Assembly: GCF_030056735.1 (NCBI RefSeq)
Contig: NZ_JASHKN010000003.1
Coordinates: 186,001 to 250,000 of the forward strand
DNA length: 64,000 nucleotides
Direction: 5' to 3'
Origin: Rhodococcus sp. IEGM 1409
GTDB taxonomy: Bacteria; Actinomycetota; Actinomycetes; Mycobacteriales; Mycobacteriaceae
The notes under the pieces are model-generated. The model made no database searches. It was not told the origin of the DNA and saw only the letters and a program-made list of their open reading frames with translations. Each line of letters opens with the position of its first letter. The first letter of the stretch is position 1. Shown one piece after another: positions 16,766-25,903 of this stretch. A program made the position numbers and the translations under genes.

Positions 16766-17534
16766 CAGTGCCGACGGGCAGCGCCCCGTCCTCCTCGTGC
16801 TCGCGGATTCGCTGTCGTATTTCGGCCCCAAAGGTGGCCTCGCGGCAGATCATCCACGCATCTGGCCCAATATCGTGGCCGACGAACTCGGCTGGGATGT
16901 CGAACTGGTCGCCCGGATCGGCTGGACGTGCCGCGACGCGTGGTGGGCACTGACTCAGGATCCTCGTGTGTGGGCGGCTGTGCCGCGGGCCGGCGCCGTC
17001 GTGTTCGCGGTCGGCGGTATGGACTCGCTACCGTCCCCCTTGCCCACCGCACTCCGCGAGACCATCCGCTACGTTCGTCCTCCCGCGCTTCGACGCGTGG
17101 TGCGCGAGGGCTATCAGTGGCTGCAGCCGCGGCTTGCCCCTCTGGGCCGCCCGGTCGCCCTTCCTCCCAAGCTGAGCGTCGAGTATCTGGAAAGCTCGCG
17201 AAATGCGTTGGAGTACATGCGGCCGGAACTGCCGATGATCGCGACCCTGCCGTCCGTGCACCGCAGCGATGCCTACGCAAGCGTGCACGCCGGCCGGCCG
17301 GCTGCGGTATCTGCGATCACCGAGTGGGCAACGGAGAAAGACGTTCCCGTAGTCGACCTCGCGGATGCAGTGCGCGACAACGTCTTTTCCGAGAACGGCA
17401 ATCCCGACGGTATCCACTGGGGTTGGGACGGTCACGTCGGCGTAGCCCGGGCGATGATTGCCGCTATCCGCGGGGTCGAGTCGCAGAAACCGGTTTCGCC
17501 GCAACTTGTCTCACCACCGAGCGAAGTCGGGTAG
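16752..17534 (+). CDS. octT: Diglucosylglycerate octanoyltransferase-like SGNH hydrolase-fold protein
   Basis: The 260-residue protein has an SGNH/GDSL-like pattern: the nucleophile serine in [15 protein letters not shown], the glycine region [12 protein letters not shown], and the C-terminal Asp-His pair in [14 protein letters not shown]. Mycobacterial OctT, which acylates diglucosylglycerate in methylglucose lipopolysaccharide synthesis, lies directly after gpgP in the same order. Identity is therefore from synteny and fold, not from a recognised unique motif. The ATG at 16752 lies inside the end of gpgP, implying coupled translation. Confidence 0.8.
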   Translation: MTSSDSADGQRPVLLVLADSLSYFGPKGGLAADHPRIWPNIVADELGWDVELVARIGWTCRDAWWALTQDPRVWAAVPRAGAVVFAVGGMDSLPSPLPTALRETIRYVRPPALRRVVREGYQWLQPRLAPLGRPVALPPKLSVEYLESSRNALEYMRPELPMIATLPSVHRSDAYASVHAGRPAAVSAITEWATEKDVPVVDLADAVRDNVFSENGNPDGIHWGWDGHVGVARAMIAAIRGVESQKPVSPQLVSPPSEVG

Positions 17535-17538
17535 CAGA

Positions 17539-18381
17539 GTGCCGGTCGTCGTCGTCACGGATTCCTCCGCCTGCATTCCGCAGGAGTCGGCCAAAGCATG
17601 TGGCATTCAGGTGGTTCCGCTCCACGTGCTCCGTGACGGCTGCGACTTGCGTGAGGGCGTCGACGCAATGCCGAACGATCTGTCGGGAGTGACAACGGCC
17701 GGAGCGTCGCCCGCCGAGTTGTCCGAAGCGTACGCACGCGCCCTGGAGATGAGCGACGGTGACGGTGTCCTCGCTGTGCACATTTCACGCCAACTGTCGG
17801 GAACGTGGGAAGCTGGACGGGTCGCGGCCCAGGAGTTCGGTGGCGCCGTCCGGATCGTCGATTCACAGTCCGCCGGAATGGGTTTGGGATATCCAGTTCT
17901 CGAAGCTGCTCGCTTGGCCGGGAAAGGCGCTTCACTCGAAGAGGCATACGGCCGAGCCGTCGACGTCGCGAGCCGTGGGCGCTGCTACATCGTCGTCGAC
18001 AAACTTGATCAATTGCGCCGGGGCGGACGAATCGGAACTGCGGCTGCACTGCTGGGTACTGCATTGGCGATGAAACCGATCCTGCATCTGGTGGACGGCA
18101 AGCTCGTGCTCGGCGAGAAGACGCGTACCACCACCAAAGCGCTTGCACGTTTGGTGGATTCGGCAGTCGAGCGCGCTGGTCTCGGTCGTGTGGCGATAGC
18201 CGTGCATCACATGCGAGCGCGAGAGCGTGCGGACAGGATAGCGGAACAGTTGGCCGAGCGCATTCCCGATGTTGCGGAATCCGTGGTCACCGACTTCAGC
18301 GCGGTTATCGGAGCGCACGTCGGCGTTGGCGCGATCGGTGTTGTGGTGTGCCCGTTGCCGGAGATCGACACGAGCGCCTGA
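17539..18381 (+). CDS. DegV-family fatty-acid-binding protein
   Basis: A 280-residue DegV-fold protein that binds a fatty acid, in other bacteria as a partner of fatty-acid kinase. It begins PVVVVTDSSACIP, the family signature, followed by HISRQLSGTWEAG and the core DKLDQLRRGGRIGTAAALLG. The GTG start lies 4 bases after the octT stop. The acyl-binding role and the neighbouring octanoyltransferase make a lipid link plausible, though this is inference. It is the last gene of the nadD run; the next gene is 199 bases away. Confidence 0.9.
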   Translation: MPVVVVTDSSACIPQESAKACGIQVVPLHVLRDGCDLREGVDAMPNDLSGVTTAGASPAELSEAYARALEMSDGDGVLAVHISRQLSGTWEAGRVAAQEFGGAVRIVDSQSAGMGLGYPVLEAARLAGKGASLEEAYGRAVDVASRGRCYIVVDKLDQLRRGGRIGTAAALLGTALAMKPILHLVDGKLVLGEKTRTTTKALARLVDSAVERAGLGRVAIAVHHMRARERADRIAEQLAERIPDVAESVVTDFSAVIGAHVGVGAIGVVVCPLPEIDTSA

Positions 18382-18580
18382 GCGGTCTTGAACTTTGCTT
18401 TGTGGCTCGATCACAGTGCTGATGTCGATGCATCAAAACAAATCGATCGCGTAGATGTTCGTTCGCTCGTATCATTCTCGGCCGTGAGCCGATAGCTCGA
18501 ACTTCATCGGTACCGCTGTCGGAATGGGTCGGGGGACGACTCTTCGCAGAGCATTCGGGGCGCAGGGGGAGAGAAGTCGC

Positions 18581-19204
18581 ATGCAGATTGGCAACCTTGC
18601 GAGTTTCGCAGTTCTTTGCCTGGCGTTGTCGATATCGCCGGGTCCCGATTCACTACTGGTGATCAAACTTGCGCTTGAACGTCGATTCTTCGGGTTCATG
18701 GTGGCCGCGGGATCCGCAATCGGATCGATTGCATGGGCAGCACTTGTTGCGGTTGGAGCGGCAAGTTTCCTAGCGCACACTCCAATGGCGGCAGCAGCAC
18801 TCCATGTCGCGGGTGGCCTGTATTTGATGTACCTGGGTGTCCGAGAGTTTCTCAATCGGGACACTTCCGACCTCGAATTGGATTCAATTGCTCTGCGGGC
18901 ACAACCAACCGGATGGCGTGCATTCGCTCAGGGCTTCGTTTCGTGCATCCTCAATCCGAAGGTCGGATTGTTCTTTCTACTCGTGGCGCCGCAGTATGCG
19001 CAGCCATTGACGGTGTATTCCGTTCTCAGTCTCGGAATTGTCGATGCCGCAGTGGCATTCGGGTGGCTTGGAACTCTTGCATTCGGCGCGGCCTTCATGT
19101 CGAAGAAACTGAGCGACGCACGAATTCGACAACGTGTCTTCAGATCGATGGGCCTGGTGATCACAGCCGTCGGCGTCTATGTAGTACTGAGCGCTTTCGC
19201 CTAG
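18581..19204 (+). CDS. LysE-family amino-acid exporter
   Basis: A 207-residue membrane protein with six predicted helices and the RhtB/LysE signature ISPGPDSLLVIKLAL in the first helix, plus GFVSCILNPKVGLFFLL. Such proteins export amino acids or their analogues. The ATG at 18581 is chosen because GGGGGAGAGAAG precedes it and the first helix starts there; an earlier in-frame ATG would add 19 charged residues. It sits between degV and comEA, where mycobacteria have another gene (eis), so it is a lineage-specific replacement. Confidence 0.9.
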   Translation: MQIGNLASFAVLCLALSISPGPDSLLVIKLALERRFFGFMVAAGSAIGSIAWAALVAVGAASFLAHTPMAAAALHVAGGLYLMYLGVREFLNRDTSDLELDSIALRAQPTGWRAFAQGFVSCILNPKVGLFFLLVAPQYAQPLTVYSVLSLGIVDAAVAFGWLGTLAFGAAFMSKKLSDARIRQRVFRSMGLVITAVGVYVVLSAFA

Positions 19205-19318
19205 GTATTCTCCGGCCGGATCACTCGGTGACCACAACCAGCAGCGAGACGAATTCTCCACAACCCGTGAGTTCTCCACAGATTGAAATTGTTCGTCGTT
19301 GGCGGCGAGGTCTCTCGT

Positions 19319-19324
19319 TAGCGT
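19319..19324 (+). promoter_or_regulatory. -10 box of a probable leaderless comEA transcript
   Basis: TAGCGT (TANNNT) is followed by six bases and then the comEA ATG at 19331. No ribosome site lies between. The arrangement matches leaderless starts elsewhere in the window. Confidence 0.5.
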
Positions 19325-19330
19325 CCAGTC

Positions 19331-20248
19331 ATGAGGATCAGCGAGGAGCGCGAGCGGGCGCGTGATCGCCTCGCGGCGATGGACGGAAACTACAGGCGGC
19401 GACACGAGGACGTCGACGAATTCGAGGGTTCAGTGTCTTTCGAGAGGTCCCCGCAGCCATTCGAGAGGTCCCCGGAGTGGCTTCAGGACTTCGAGGAGGA
19501 CGAAAACGAAGCTCAACCCGTCGCGTCTAGGTTCGATCGACTGCCCGAGCGTTGGCGCGGAACACGTTGGCGCCCTAGCCGATCGGCGACCTGGGTGTTG
19601 GCGATCGTCGCTGCGCTGGCCACGGCGATCGGCCTGTTCACCGTGTGGTGGGATTCTCCGAGTATGCAGGCGGTCCCACCGCTGCCCGCAGCTCAGAACC
19701 TGGCCGAGCAGGGTGTTGCCGTGGTCAACACTGAAACCTCTGATTCAGCCCAGCCCGTACCCGCGGGCGTCGTAGCAGAGCAGCCGCCTGAGGCTCTGGT
19801 AGTCAGTGTCGTCGGGCTCGTGCGCACGCCGGGGCTTGTCAACCTACCTCCGGGCTCGCGCATCGCTGACGCGCTCGCTGCGGCAGGTGGAGTGCTCGAC
19901 GGAGCCGAGACGGTGGGCCTGAATCTGGCGCAGAAGCTTGCCGACGGTGATCAGATCGTGGTGGGTGCTGCCGATCAGTCCGGCGGTGGTTCAGCGAGTT
20001 CGAGCACCACCGCGGGAGATACCGGCCCCGCCGCTGCAGGCGAAACGGGCGGAGCCGGCCTGGTGAACCTCAACACCGCGACCGAGGCCGAACTGGACGA
20101 GCTGCCCGGGGTGGGGCCGGTAACGGCCGCGGCGATTATTTCCTGGCGCACTTCCAACGGAAAATTCACGGACGTAGAACAATTGGGGGAAGTCGACGGG
20201 ATCGGCCCGGCAAGGTTGGCGAAGCTGCGAGTGCTGGTGTCGGTATGA
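19331..20248 (+). CDS. comEA: ComEA-like helix-hairpin-helix DNA-binding protein
   Basis: A 305-residue protein with a cytosolic acidic N-terminus, one membrane helix (about residues 88-108, TWVLAIVAALATAIGLFTVW), an SLBB domain (VVSVVGLVRTPGLVNLPPGSR) and a C-terminal pair of helix-hairpin-helix motifs (LNTATEAELDELPGVGPVTA and VDGIGPARLAKL). ComEA binds incoming DNA outside the membrane and hands it to ComEC. A 7-residue sequence FERSPQP/FERSPEW is duplicated near residue 37. It overlaps comEC by four bases. Confidence 0.92.
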   Translation: MRISEERERARDRLAAMDGNYRRRHEDVDEFEGSVSFERSPQPFERSPEWLQDFEEDENEAQPVASRFDRLPERWRGTRWRPSRSATWVLAIVAALATAIGLFTVWWDSPSMQAVPPLPAAQNLAEQGVAVVNTETSDSAQPVPAGVVAEQPPEALVVSVVGLVRTPGLVNLPPGSRIADALAAAGGVLDGAETVGLNLAQKLADGDQIVVGAADQSGGGSASSSTTAGDTGPAAAGETGGAGLVNLNTATEAELDELPGVGPVTAAAIISWRTSNGKFTDVEQLGEVDGIGPARLAKLRVLVSV

Positions 20249-21828
20249 CCGAATCGGAGGTCCAGCCCGTTCTCGACGCTCGGCTGCTGCCGTCGGCAGT
20301 CGCAGTGTGGGGGAGCAGCGCCGTGGGGATCTTGTACGGTGCGACCACTGCGTGGGTGCTGGCGGCATGTGCGGTTCCAGCGGCAATCCTGACTGTCGTC
20401 GTTGTACGCCGGACATCTGCGGGGTGGGCACGAATCATGTTGGCGGCATTACTGTTCGGTATCGGGTGCAGTGTCGTCAGCGGATGGCGGGCGTCCGAGG
20501 TGGAGAGTCACCCACTGACCCGAGCTGCCCTCGACGGAGCCTGGGTGAGTGTCGAAGTGGAACCTGTGGAGGATCCGCGCGCGGTCTCCGGTGCGGCGGG
20601 TCAAGGTCAGGTCTTCTTCAGGGCAACCGTCAATTCGGTGACTGCACATAACCACAGGTACTCCGGAGGCGGCCTGGTCACGATCCGGGCGCCCAGTGCG
20701 TCGTGGCTCGAAGTTGTTCCAGGGCAGAGCCTCACGGTTCGCGGCCGGGCGAGTCAGCCATGGCGTAGCGATTCCACGCTCGCCGTGATCACGTCCGAAG
20801 GGCCTCCCGTCGCGGTGGGAGAAGTGCCCTGGTATCAGCGATGGGCGAGTGTGGTGCGCACTCGTTTCGCGGCTGCGTGCTCGGCTGCGCTCCCGCCGGA
20901 TCAGGCAGGTCTGCTGCCGGGCCTCGTCGTCGGAGACACGTCGGCGTTGTCGCCGGTGGTGAAGGACAACTTCACCGTTGCCGGGCTTTCCCATCTCACC
21001 GCGGTGTCCGGCGCCAACATCAGCATTCTGCTCGGGGCCGTCCTGCTGTTGGTCAGAGCGGCGGCGCTGAGTCCGCGGGTCGGCGCCGTCTTGGCACTGA
21101 TGGCCCTCGTTGCTTTTGTTGTCGTCGCGAGGCCGTCGCCGAGTGTTCTGCGTGCGTCGGTGATGGGCCTGATCGGCCTGCTCAGTTTGGTCACCGGTCG
21201 TCGCAAACAGGCGCTGCCTGCTCTTGCTGCAGCTGTCATCGTTCTGGTTGTCGTGATGCCCGAGCTTGCCGTCGACTGGGGGTTTGCGCTGTCGACCACG
21301 GCCACGGGTGCGCTGGTGATCATTGCCCCCGTGTGGGTGGATGTCCTCCGTCGGCGAGGTTGGCCCCGTTGGCTTGCGGAGATGACGGCTGTCTCCAGTG
21401 CTGCGTTTGTCGTGACTGCACCGTTGGTGGGCGCCATGGCGGGAACATTCAGTGTCGTCACGATTGCCGCGAACATGGCGGTAGCTCCCGTGATCGGAAT
21501 TATCACGGTGTTCGGTGCGGTGATTGCCCTGTGCGCGCTGATCAGTCCATCGATTGCCGTGTTCATTGCTCCGCTCGTCCGGCCTCCGATGGGGTGGCTG
21601 CTGTACGTGTCCGAGTGGACCGCGTCACTTCCCGGAGCGTCGGTGGTGGTACCGGCAGGAATGATCGGTGCTCTTGTCATCGCGGGCGTCTTACTGGCCG
21701 TAGCGCTGACACTGTGGAATCGGATCTCGAGATGGGTGGTCGGCGTCCTCGTGCTGGGTGTCGTTCTGGCCCTGATCTTTCAACATGTGTTAGGGGTGGC
21801 CGTATTGCTCCGGGGTGGGTACTGGTGA
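20245..21828 (+). CDS. comEC: ComEC channel part (DUF4131 and Competence domains)
   Basis: A 527-residue multi-helix membrane protein with the N-terminal OB-like DUF4131 region and the Competence domain, including GLSHLTAVSGANISILLGAV and ALPPDQAGLLPGLVVGDTS. It would form the DNA channel of the uptake machinery. The frame ends in VLLRGGYW with TGATG, and the metallo-beta-lactamase part expected in one polypeptide follows in another frame. From memory the M. tuberculosis counterpart has a similar length (about 514 residues), so a stand-alone channel may be functional. Whether this gene is naturally split or frameshifted is open. Confidence 0.88.
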   Translation: MTESEVQPVLDARLLPSAVAVWGSSAVGILYGATTAWVLAACAVPAAILTVVVVRRTSAGWARIMLAALLFGIGCSVVSGWRASEVESHPLTRAALDGAWVSVEVEPVEDPRAVSGAAGQGQVFFRATVNSVTAHNHRYSGGGLVTIRAPSASWLEVVPGQSLTVRGRASQPWRSDSTLAVITSEGPPVAVGEVPWYQRWASVVRTRFAAACSAALPPDQAGLLPGLVVGDTSALSPVVKDNFTVAGLSHLTAVSGANISILLGAVLLLVRAAALSPRVGAVLALMALVAFVVVARPSPSVLRASVMGLIGLLSLVTGRRKQALPALAAAVIVLVVVMPELAVDWGFALSTTATGALVIIAPVWVDVLRRRGWPRWLAEMTAVSSAAFVVTAPLVGAMAGTFSVVTIAANMAVAPVIGIITVFGAVIALCALISPSIAVFIAPLVRPPMGWLLYVSEWTASLPGASVVVPAGMIGALVIAGVLLAVALTLWNRISRWVVGVLVLGVVLALIFQHVLGVAVLLRGGYW

Positions 21829-22610
21829 TGTGCGACGTCGGTCAAGGGGACGGCCTCGTGCTCGCGACCGGAGACGACAGGGTGATTGTCATCGATGTCG
21901 GTCCCGACCCCACGTCGATGGATCGTTGCCTGAAGATGTTGGACGTCAACGACATCGCGTTGCTCGTGATCAGTCACTTTCACGCCGATCACATCGGGGG
22001 ATTGGAAGCAGTTCTGGGTGGACGTTCGGTCGCCGCAGTCGGAGTCGGTTCGATGTTGTTGCCGGAGTCGGGTTTTCGAGCGGTGAAGGATGCCGCCGAC
22101 TCGCACGGTGTTCCAGTTGTCTCGTTGCGGGCGGGCGCACAGTTGACGTTGGGATCGGTGAAGTTGGAGGTCCTCGGCCCGTCGGTTCCGGCTCCCCGCG
22201 ATTCCGTCGACGCCGCGGATGCCGCGGATGCCGCCAACGATCAGTCGCTGGTGGTCATGGCGCACACGGACGCGGGTCGAATTCTGTTGACGGGCGACGC
22301 CGAAGTTGCGGGGGAGGAGGCCATTCTCCGATCGGGAACGGACGTGAAGGCCGATGTGTTGAAGCTACCCCATCACGGTTCCCGGACCACGTCGTCGGCA
22401 TTTCTGGAAGCGGTGCGTCCGAGGTTGACGATGATCAGCGTCGGCGCCGGCAACAGTTTCGGGCACCCGAATGCTGAGGTCCTCGATGAACTGGCGTCGT
22501 TGGGTGGTGCGGTGGTTCGGACCGACCTCGATGGCACTGTCGCCGTGTACGGCGGGGGCGGCGGGTCTGTGTCGATCGTGTCGGTTCCTCGTGGGACCAT
22601 CTTCGGGTGA
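21828..22610 (+). CDS. ComEC metallo-beta-lactamase part in a separate frame
   Basis: From an ATG that shares its A with the preceding stop (TGATG), 260 residues encode a ComEC-type metallo-beta-lactamase domain: MCDVGQGDGLVLATGDD, the metal motif SHFHADHIGG, TGDAE and LPHHGS. It probably degrades or processes the strand of DNA entering the cell. The same frame is open upstream of the ATG and encodes APGWVLV, which in my recollection is conserved in full-length ComEC. That argues the frame was once continuous with the channel part. A short AAD repeat (DAADAADAAN) lies mid-domain. Confidence 0.82.
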   Translation: MCDVGQGDGLVLATGDDRVIVIDVGPDPTSMDRCLKMLDVNDIALLVISHFHADHIGGLEAVLGGRSVAAVGVGSMLLPESGFRAVKDAADSHGVPVVSLRAGAQLTLGSVKLEVLGPSVPAPRDSVDAADAADAANDQSLVVMAHTDAGRILLTGDAEVAGEEAILRSGTDVKADVLKLPHHGSRTTSSAFLEAVRPRLTMISVGAGNSFGHPNAEVLDELASLGGAVVRTDLDGTVAVYGGGGGSVSIVSVPRGTIFG

Positions 22611-23584
22611 GTAATCCGTCTGGTGTCGATCCGTTGCATCTTGTTCTGGGGGACGACGAGTTCCTCATCGACCGCACGGTGTCGCAGCTCATCAGAGCCG
22701 TCCGCGGTGATCGCGGCCAGGGCATTTCGGATCTCCCGGTGACCAAGATGCGTGCCGGAGACACCAACGCACCCGAGTTGGCTGAACTGCTCAGCCCGTC
22801 ACTTTTTGCCGAAGATCGTGTGATCGTCTTGGAATCGGCCGCAGAAGCAGGCAAAGACGCCGTAGCTCTTGTACTCGAAGCGGCGCGCGAGCCTGCCGAA
22901 GGCGTCGTTCTGATCGTCGTGCACTCGGGCGGCGGTCGCGCGAAGGCACTGGCACCCGCGCTCGAGAAGCTCGGTGCCACGGTGCACAGCTGCGGAAAAC
23001 TGAACAAGAGTCAGCTGGTCGACTTCGTCCGCGGTGAGTTTCGGACCGCCGACGTCAGGGTTGCGCCCGACGCGATCGCAGCGATGATCGAAAGTGTCGG
23101 CTCCAACCTCCGCGAACTGGCGTCGGCCTGCTCACAATTGGCGGCAGATACCGGCGGCAAGATCGACGTCGATGCAGTCCACAAGTATTACTCGGGCAAG
23201 GCCGAGGTTTCCGGTTTCGACGTGGCCGACAAGGTCATCGTCGGTGATACCCGGGGCGCACTCGAGGCTCTGCGATGGGCCGATCAGATCGGAACTGCCC
23301 ATGTTCTGCTCGCTGATGCCCTCGCCGACGCAGTCCACACCATCGCGAAGGTAGGCCCGTTTGCCCGGGGCGGTGACCCGTTCCGGTTGGCTTCGGATCT
23401 CGGGATGCCTCCGTGGAAGGTCAAGAAGGCGATCAAGGAAGTCGGCGGCTGGGATCCCACGTCGATCGGCGCTGCGATGCAGATCGTCGCTGCTCTCAAC
23501 GCCGACGTGAAGGGCGCCGCCGTCGACTCGTCCTTTGCGCTGGAGATGGCAGTGCGGAAAGTGTGTGCACTGCGGAAGAACTGA
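22607..23584 (+). CDS. holA: DNA polymerase III delta subunit
   Basis: The 325-residue clamp-loader subunit opens the beta sliding clamp during replication. The family start HLVLGDDEFLIDRTVSQLI, the middle SDLPVTKM-type segment and the C-terminal helical collar domain (MPPWKVKKAIKEVGGW) are present. The GTG start overlaps the stop of the preceding gene by four bases (GTGA). The same comEA-comEC-holA order is widespread. The gene is convergent with rpsT. Confidence 0.93.
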   Translation: MSNPSGVDPLHLVLGDDEFLIDRTVSQLIRAVRGDRGQGISDLPVTKMRAGDTNAPELAELLSPSLFAEDRVIVLESAAEAGKDAVALVLEAAREPAEGVVLIVVHSGGGRAKALAPALEKLGATVHSCGKLNKSQLVDFVRGEFRTADVRVAPDAIAAMIESVGSNLRELASACSQLAADTGGKIDVDAVHKYYSGKAEVSGFDVADKVIVGDTRGALEALRWADQIGTAHVLLADALADAVHTIAKVGPFARGGDPFRLASDLGMPPWKVKKAIKEVGGWDPTSIGAAMQIVAALNADVKGAAVDSSFALEMAVRKVCALRKN

Positions 23585-23669
23585 GGAAAACATGGCCGAG
23601 TGCGCGGGCGGCCAGCAGTAGTCCCGCGACCGTGGAGCCGCCCGCCCAGTAAGCCCGATCGAGAACGCA

Positions 23670-23701
23670 AAATAGCCGCCTGGTCTTTCGACCTGGCGGC
23701 T
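23670..23701 (-). terminator. Intrinsic terminator of rpsT
   Basis: A 14-bp stem with one mismatch (23670-23683 with 23688-23701) and a 4-base loop is followed on the minus strand by TTTT. It lies 45 bases past the rpsT stop and may also stop holA transcripts coming from the other side. Confidence 0.8.
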
Positions 23702-23745
23702 ATCGAGACGAACGAGTATGACGGCGAACCGTCACAGTGGAAACG

Positions 23746-24006
23746 TCAGAGCTTGTTGGCAGCCTGCGAGAGTGCAGACTTCTTGTTGGCAGCCTGGTTG
23801 GCGTGAATAACGCCCTTGCTGGCTGCCTTGTCGAGCTTGCGGCTGGTGGAGACGAGGAGCTCGTTGGCCTTGTCCTTGTCACCGGCTGCCGCAGCCTCGC
23901 GGAATGAACGGATCGCGGTACGCAGCGAGGACTTCACCGACTGGTTACGGAGTCGGGCCGTCTCGTTGGTACGGATTCGCTTCACCTGGGACTTGATGTT
24001 GGCCAC
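23746..24006 (-). CDS. rpsT: 30S ribosomal protein S20
   Basis: The 86-residue basic protein binds 16S rRNA in the small subunit. Sequence [14 protein letters not shown] and the C-terminal KSALSQAAN are characteristic. The GTG at 24006 is chosen since the family begins V/M-ANIKSQ; an open frame continues 21 residues upstream without homology. AAGGA lies about 8 bases before the GTG. It stands alone on the minus strand with its own terminator, divergent from the ATP-grasp operon. Confidence 0.96.
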   Translation of the reverse strand: MANIKSQVKRIRTNETARLRNQSVKSSLRTAIRSFREAAAAGDKDKANELLVSTSRKLDKAASKGVIHANQAANKKSALSQAANKL

Positions 24007-24203
24007 GCGTAAAATCCTTGTCGTCTTTAGCTGGTTACGGTCGAAAAAGCTGTGGGCGCACTGATGCACCGACTGGCAAGTTTACCAGCCGAGGGCCCAG
24101 GAACCCAAACCGTCGCACGTTGCGTCTGGAAAGAAGAGTACACCGAGCGCCCGATTTCTCGCCGCGCTGCCGAATAGCCCCACTTGTAGCAGCATGTTGC
24201 CCT

Positions 24204-25832
24204 ATGACGCCGCCGCCTTCGAAAAGTTCGAGTAAAACAGGTTCGACCACCACCCGAGCGCGTCCCGCCGCAGTGTTCGACGGATATTCAGACATCGGTC
24301 GCTACGAGTTGGCTTTCGACGAGATGTTCGAGCCCGACGGCTCGGTGCGTGCTCCGTACAAGGGCGTGTTCAAAGCCCTGGCGCCGACGAGCAGTGCCGA
24401 CCTCGCCGCGCGTGCGGACGCGCTCGGACGCGCATTCATCGATCAGGGCGTGACATTCTCGCTGTCCGGGCAGGAACGACCATTTCCATTGGATCTGGTG
24501 CCGCGGGTCATTGCCGCGCAGGAGTGGTCGCGGCTGGAAAAGGGCATCAAGCAGCGTGTGAAGGCGCTCGAGCTGTTCCTCGCGGACATTTACGGCGAGC
24601 AGCGAATCCTGCGCGATCACGTGTTGCCGCGCCGTCTGGTCACCTCGTGTGAGCACTTCCACCGTGAAGCGACCGGCATCGTGCCGCCCAACGGTGTGCG
24701 AATCCACGTCGCCGGTATCGACCTGGTCCGCGACGAGGCCGGGGAGTTCCGAGTTCTCGAGGACAACCTGCGATCTCCATCCGGCGTCTCCTATGTGATG
24801 GAAAACCGTCGCACGATGACTCGGGTGTTCCCGGACCTGTTCATGTCCCACAAGGTGCGGGCCGTCGGGGATTACGCAACACACTTGCTGAGGGCGCTGC
24901 GCGCGGGTGCTGCACTCAACGAAGCGGACCCCACAGTGGTTGTTCTCACACCGGGTATTGCCAACTCGGCCTATTTCGAACATTCGCTGCTCGCTCGTCA
25001 GATGGGCGTGGAACTCGTCGAAGGTCGCGACCTGTTCTGCCGCGACAACATGGTTTACATGCGCACGACGGAAGGCGAGCGCCAGGTCGACGTCATCTAT
25101 CGCCGCATCGACGACGAGTACCTCGACCCGATGCACTTCCGCCCGGATTCGATTCTCGGCGTCGCAGGCCTACTGAATGCGGCGCGAGCGGGCAACGTGG
25201 TCATCTCGAGTGCCGTCGGCAACGGAGTCGGTGACGACAAGCTGGTCTACACCTACGTTCCGCAGATCATCGACTACTACCTCGGTGAGAAGCCGCTCCT
25301 GCAGAACGTCGACACGTTCCGCTGTTGGTTGGACGAGGAATGCGAGCAAGTCCTCGACCGGGTTGCGGAACTCGTCATCAAGCCGGTGGAAGGGTCCGGC
25401 GGCTACGGAATTGTCTTCGGACCCGACGCGAGCCCCAAGGAACTGGCCGCGATCACCCGCAAGATCAAGGCAGACCCGCGCGGGTGGATCGCGCAGCCTC
25501 TCGTGCAGTTGTCCACGGTGCCGACCAAGATCGACGACGTTCTCTCGCCGCGCCACGTGGACTTGCGGCCCTTTGCCGTCAACGACGGCGAAGACGTGTG
25601 GGTTTTGCCCGGCGGCCTGACCCGGGTGGCACTTCCGGAAGGTTCGCTGGTGGTCAACTCCAGCCAGGGCGGCGGCAGCAAGGACACGTGGGTGCTCGCC
25701 AGCCGCACCTCTCACGAGGATCCGGAACTCTCCGGTGAGGAACTGGTGTCCGAGCCCCCGGAATCCGCGGAGCCGGTGCAGGGACCGGAGCTGAGCACCT
25801 CGCAACAACAGCAGCAGCAGCAGCAACAGTGA
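24204..25832 (+). CDS. Circularly permuted ATP-grasp protein
   Basis: The 542-residue protein of the CP-ATP-grasp family contains DLVRDEAGEFRVLEDNLRSP, the ATP-grasp segments VELVEGRDLFC and VDVIYRRIDDEYLDP, and LVIKPVEGSGGYGIVFG. These proteins are predicted carboxylate-amine ligases. It heads an operon with an alpha-E protein and a transglutaminase, a set conserved across many bacteria and predicted to modify peptides, but with no settled function. The start at 24204 (MTPPPSKSS) is the first ATG after a noncoding-looking stretch. The protein ends in nine consecutive glutamines (CAA/CAG codons), which is unusual. Confidence 0.85.
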   Translation: MTPPPSKSSSKTGSTTTRARPAAVFDGYSDIGRYELAFDEMFEPDGSVRAPYKGVFKALAPTSSADLAARADALGRAFIDQGVTFSLSGQERPFPLDLVPRVIAAQEWSRLEKGIKQRVKALELFLADIYGEQRILRDHVLPRRLVTSCEHFHREATGIVPPNGVRIHVAGIDLVRDEAGEFRVLEDNLRSPSGVSYVMENRRTMTRVFPDLFMSHKVRAVGDYATHLLRALRAGAALNEADPTVVVLTPGIANSAYFEHSLLARQMGVELVEGRDLFCRDNMVYMRTTEGERQVDVIYRRIDDEYLDPMHFRPDSILGVAGLLNAARAGNVVISSAVGNGVGDDKLVYTYVPQIIDYYLGEKPLLQNVDTFRCWLDEECEQVLDRVAELVIKPVEGSGGYGIVFGPDASPKELAAITRKIKADPRGWIAQPLVQLSTVPTKIDDVLSPRHVDLRPFAVNDGEDVWVLPGGLTRVALPEGSLVVNSSQGGGSKDTWVLASRTSHEDPELSGEELVSEPPESAEPVQGPELSTSQQQQQQQQQ

Positions 25833-25903
25833 ACTACTCAGAAGCGAACTCCTCAGAAGTGCCCAGCTACCAAGAACTATCAGCGAACGGAGCGTGGTGA
25901 CTG

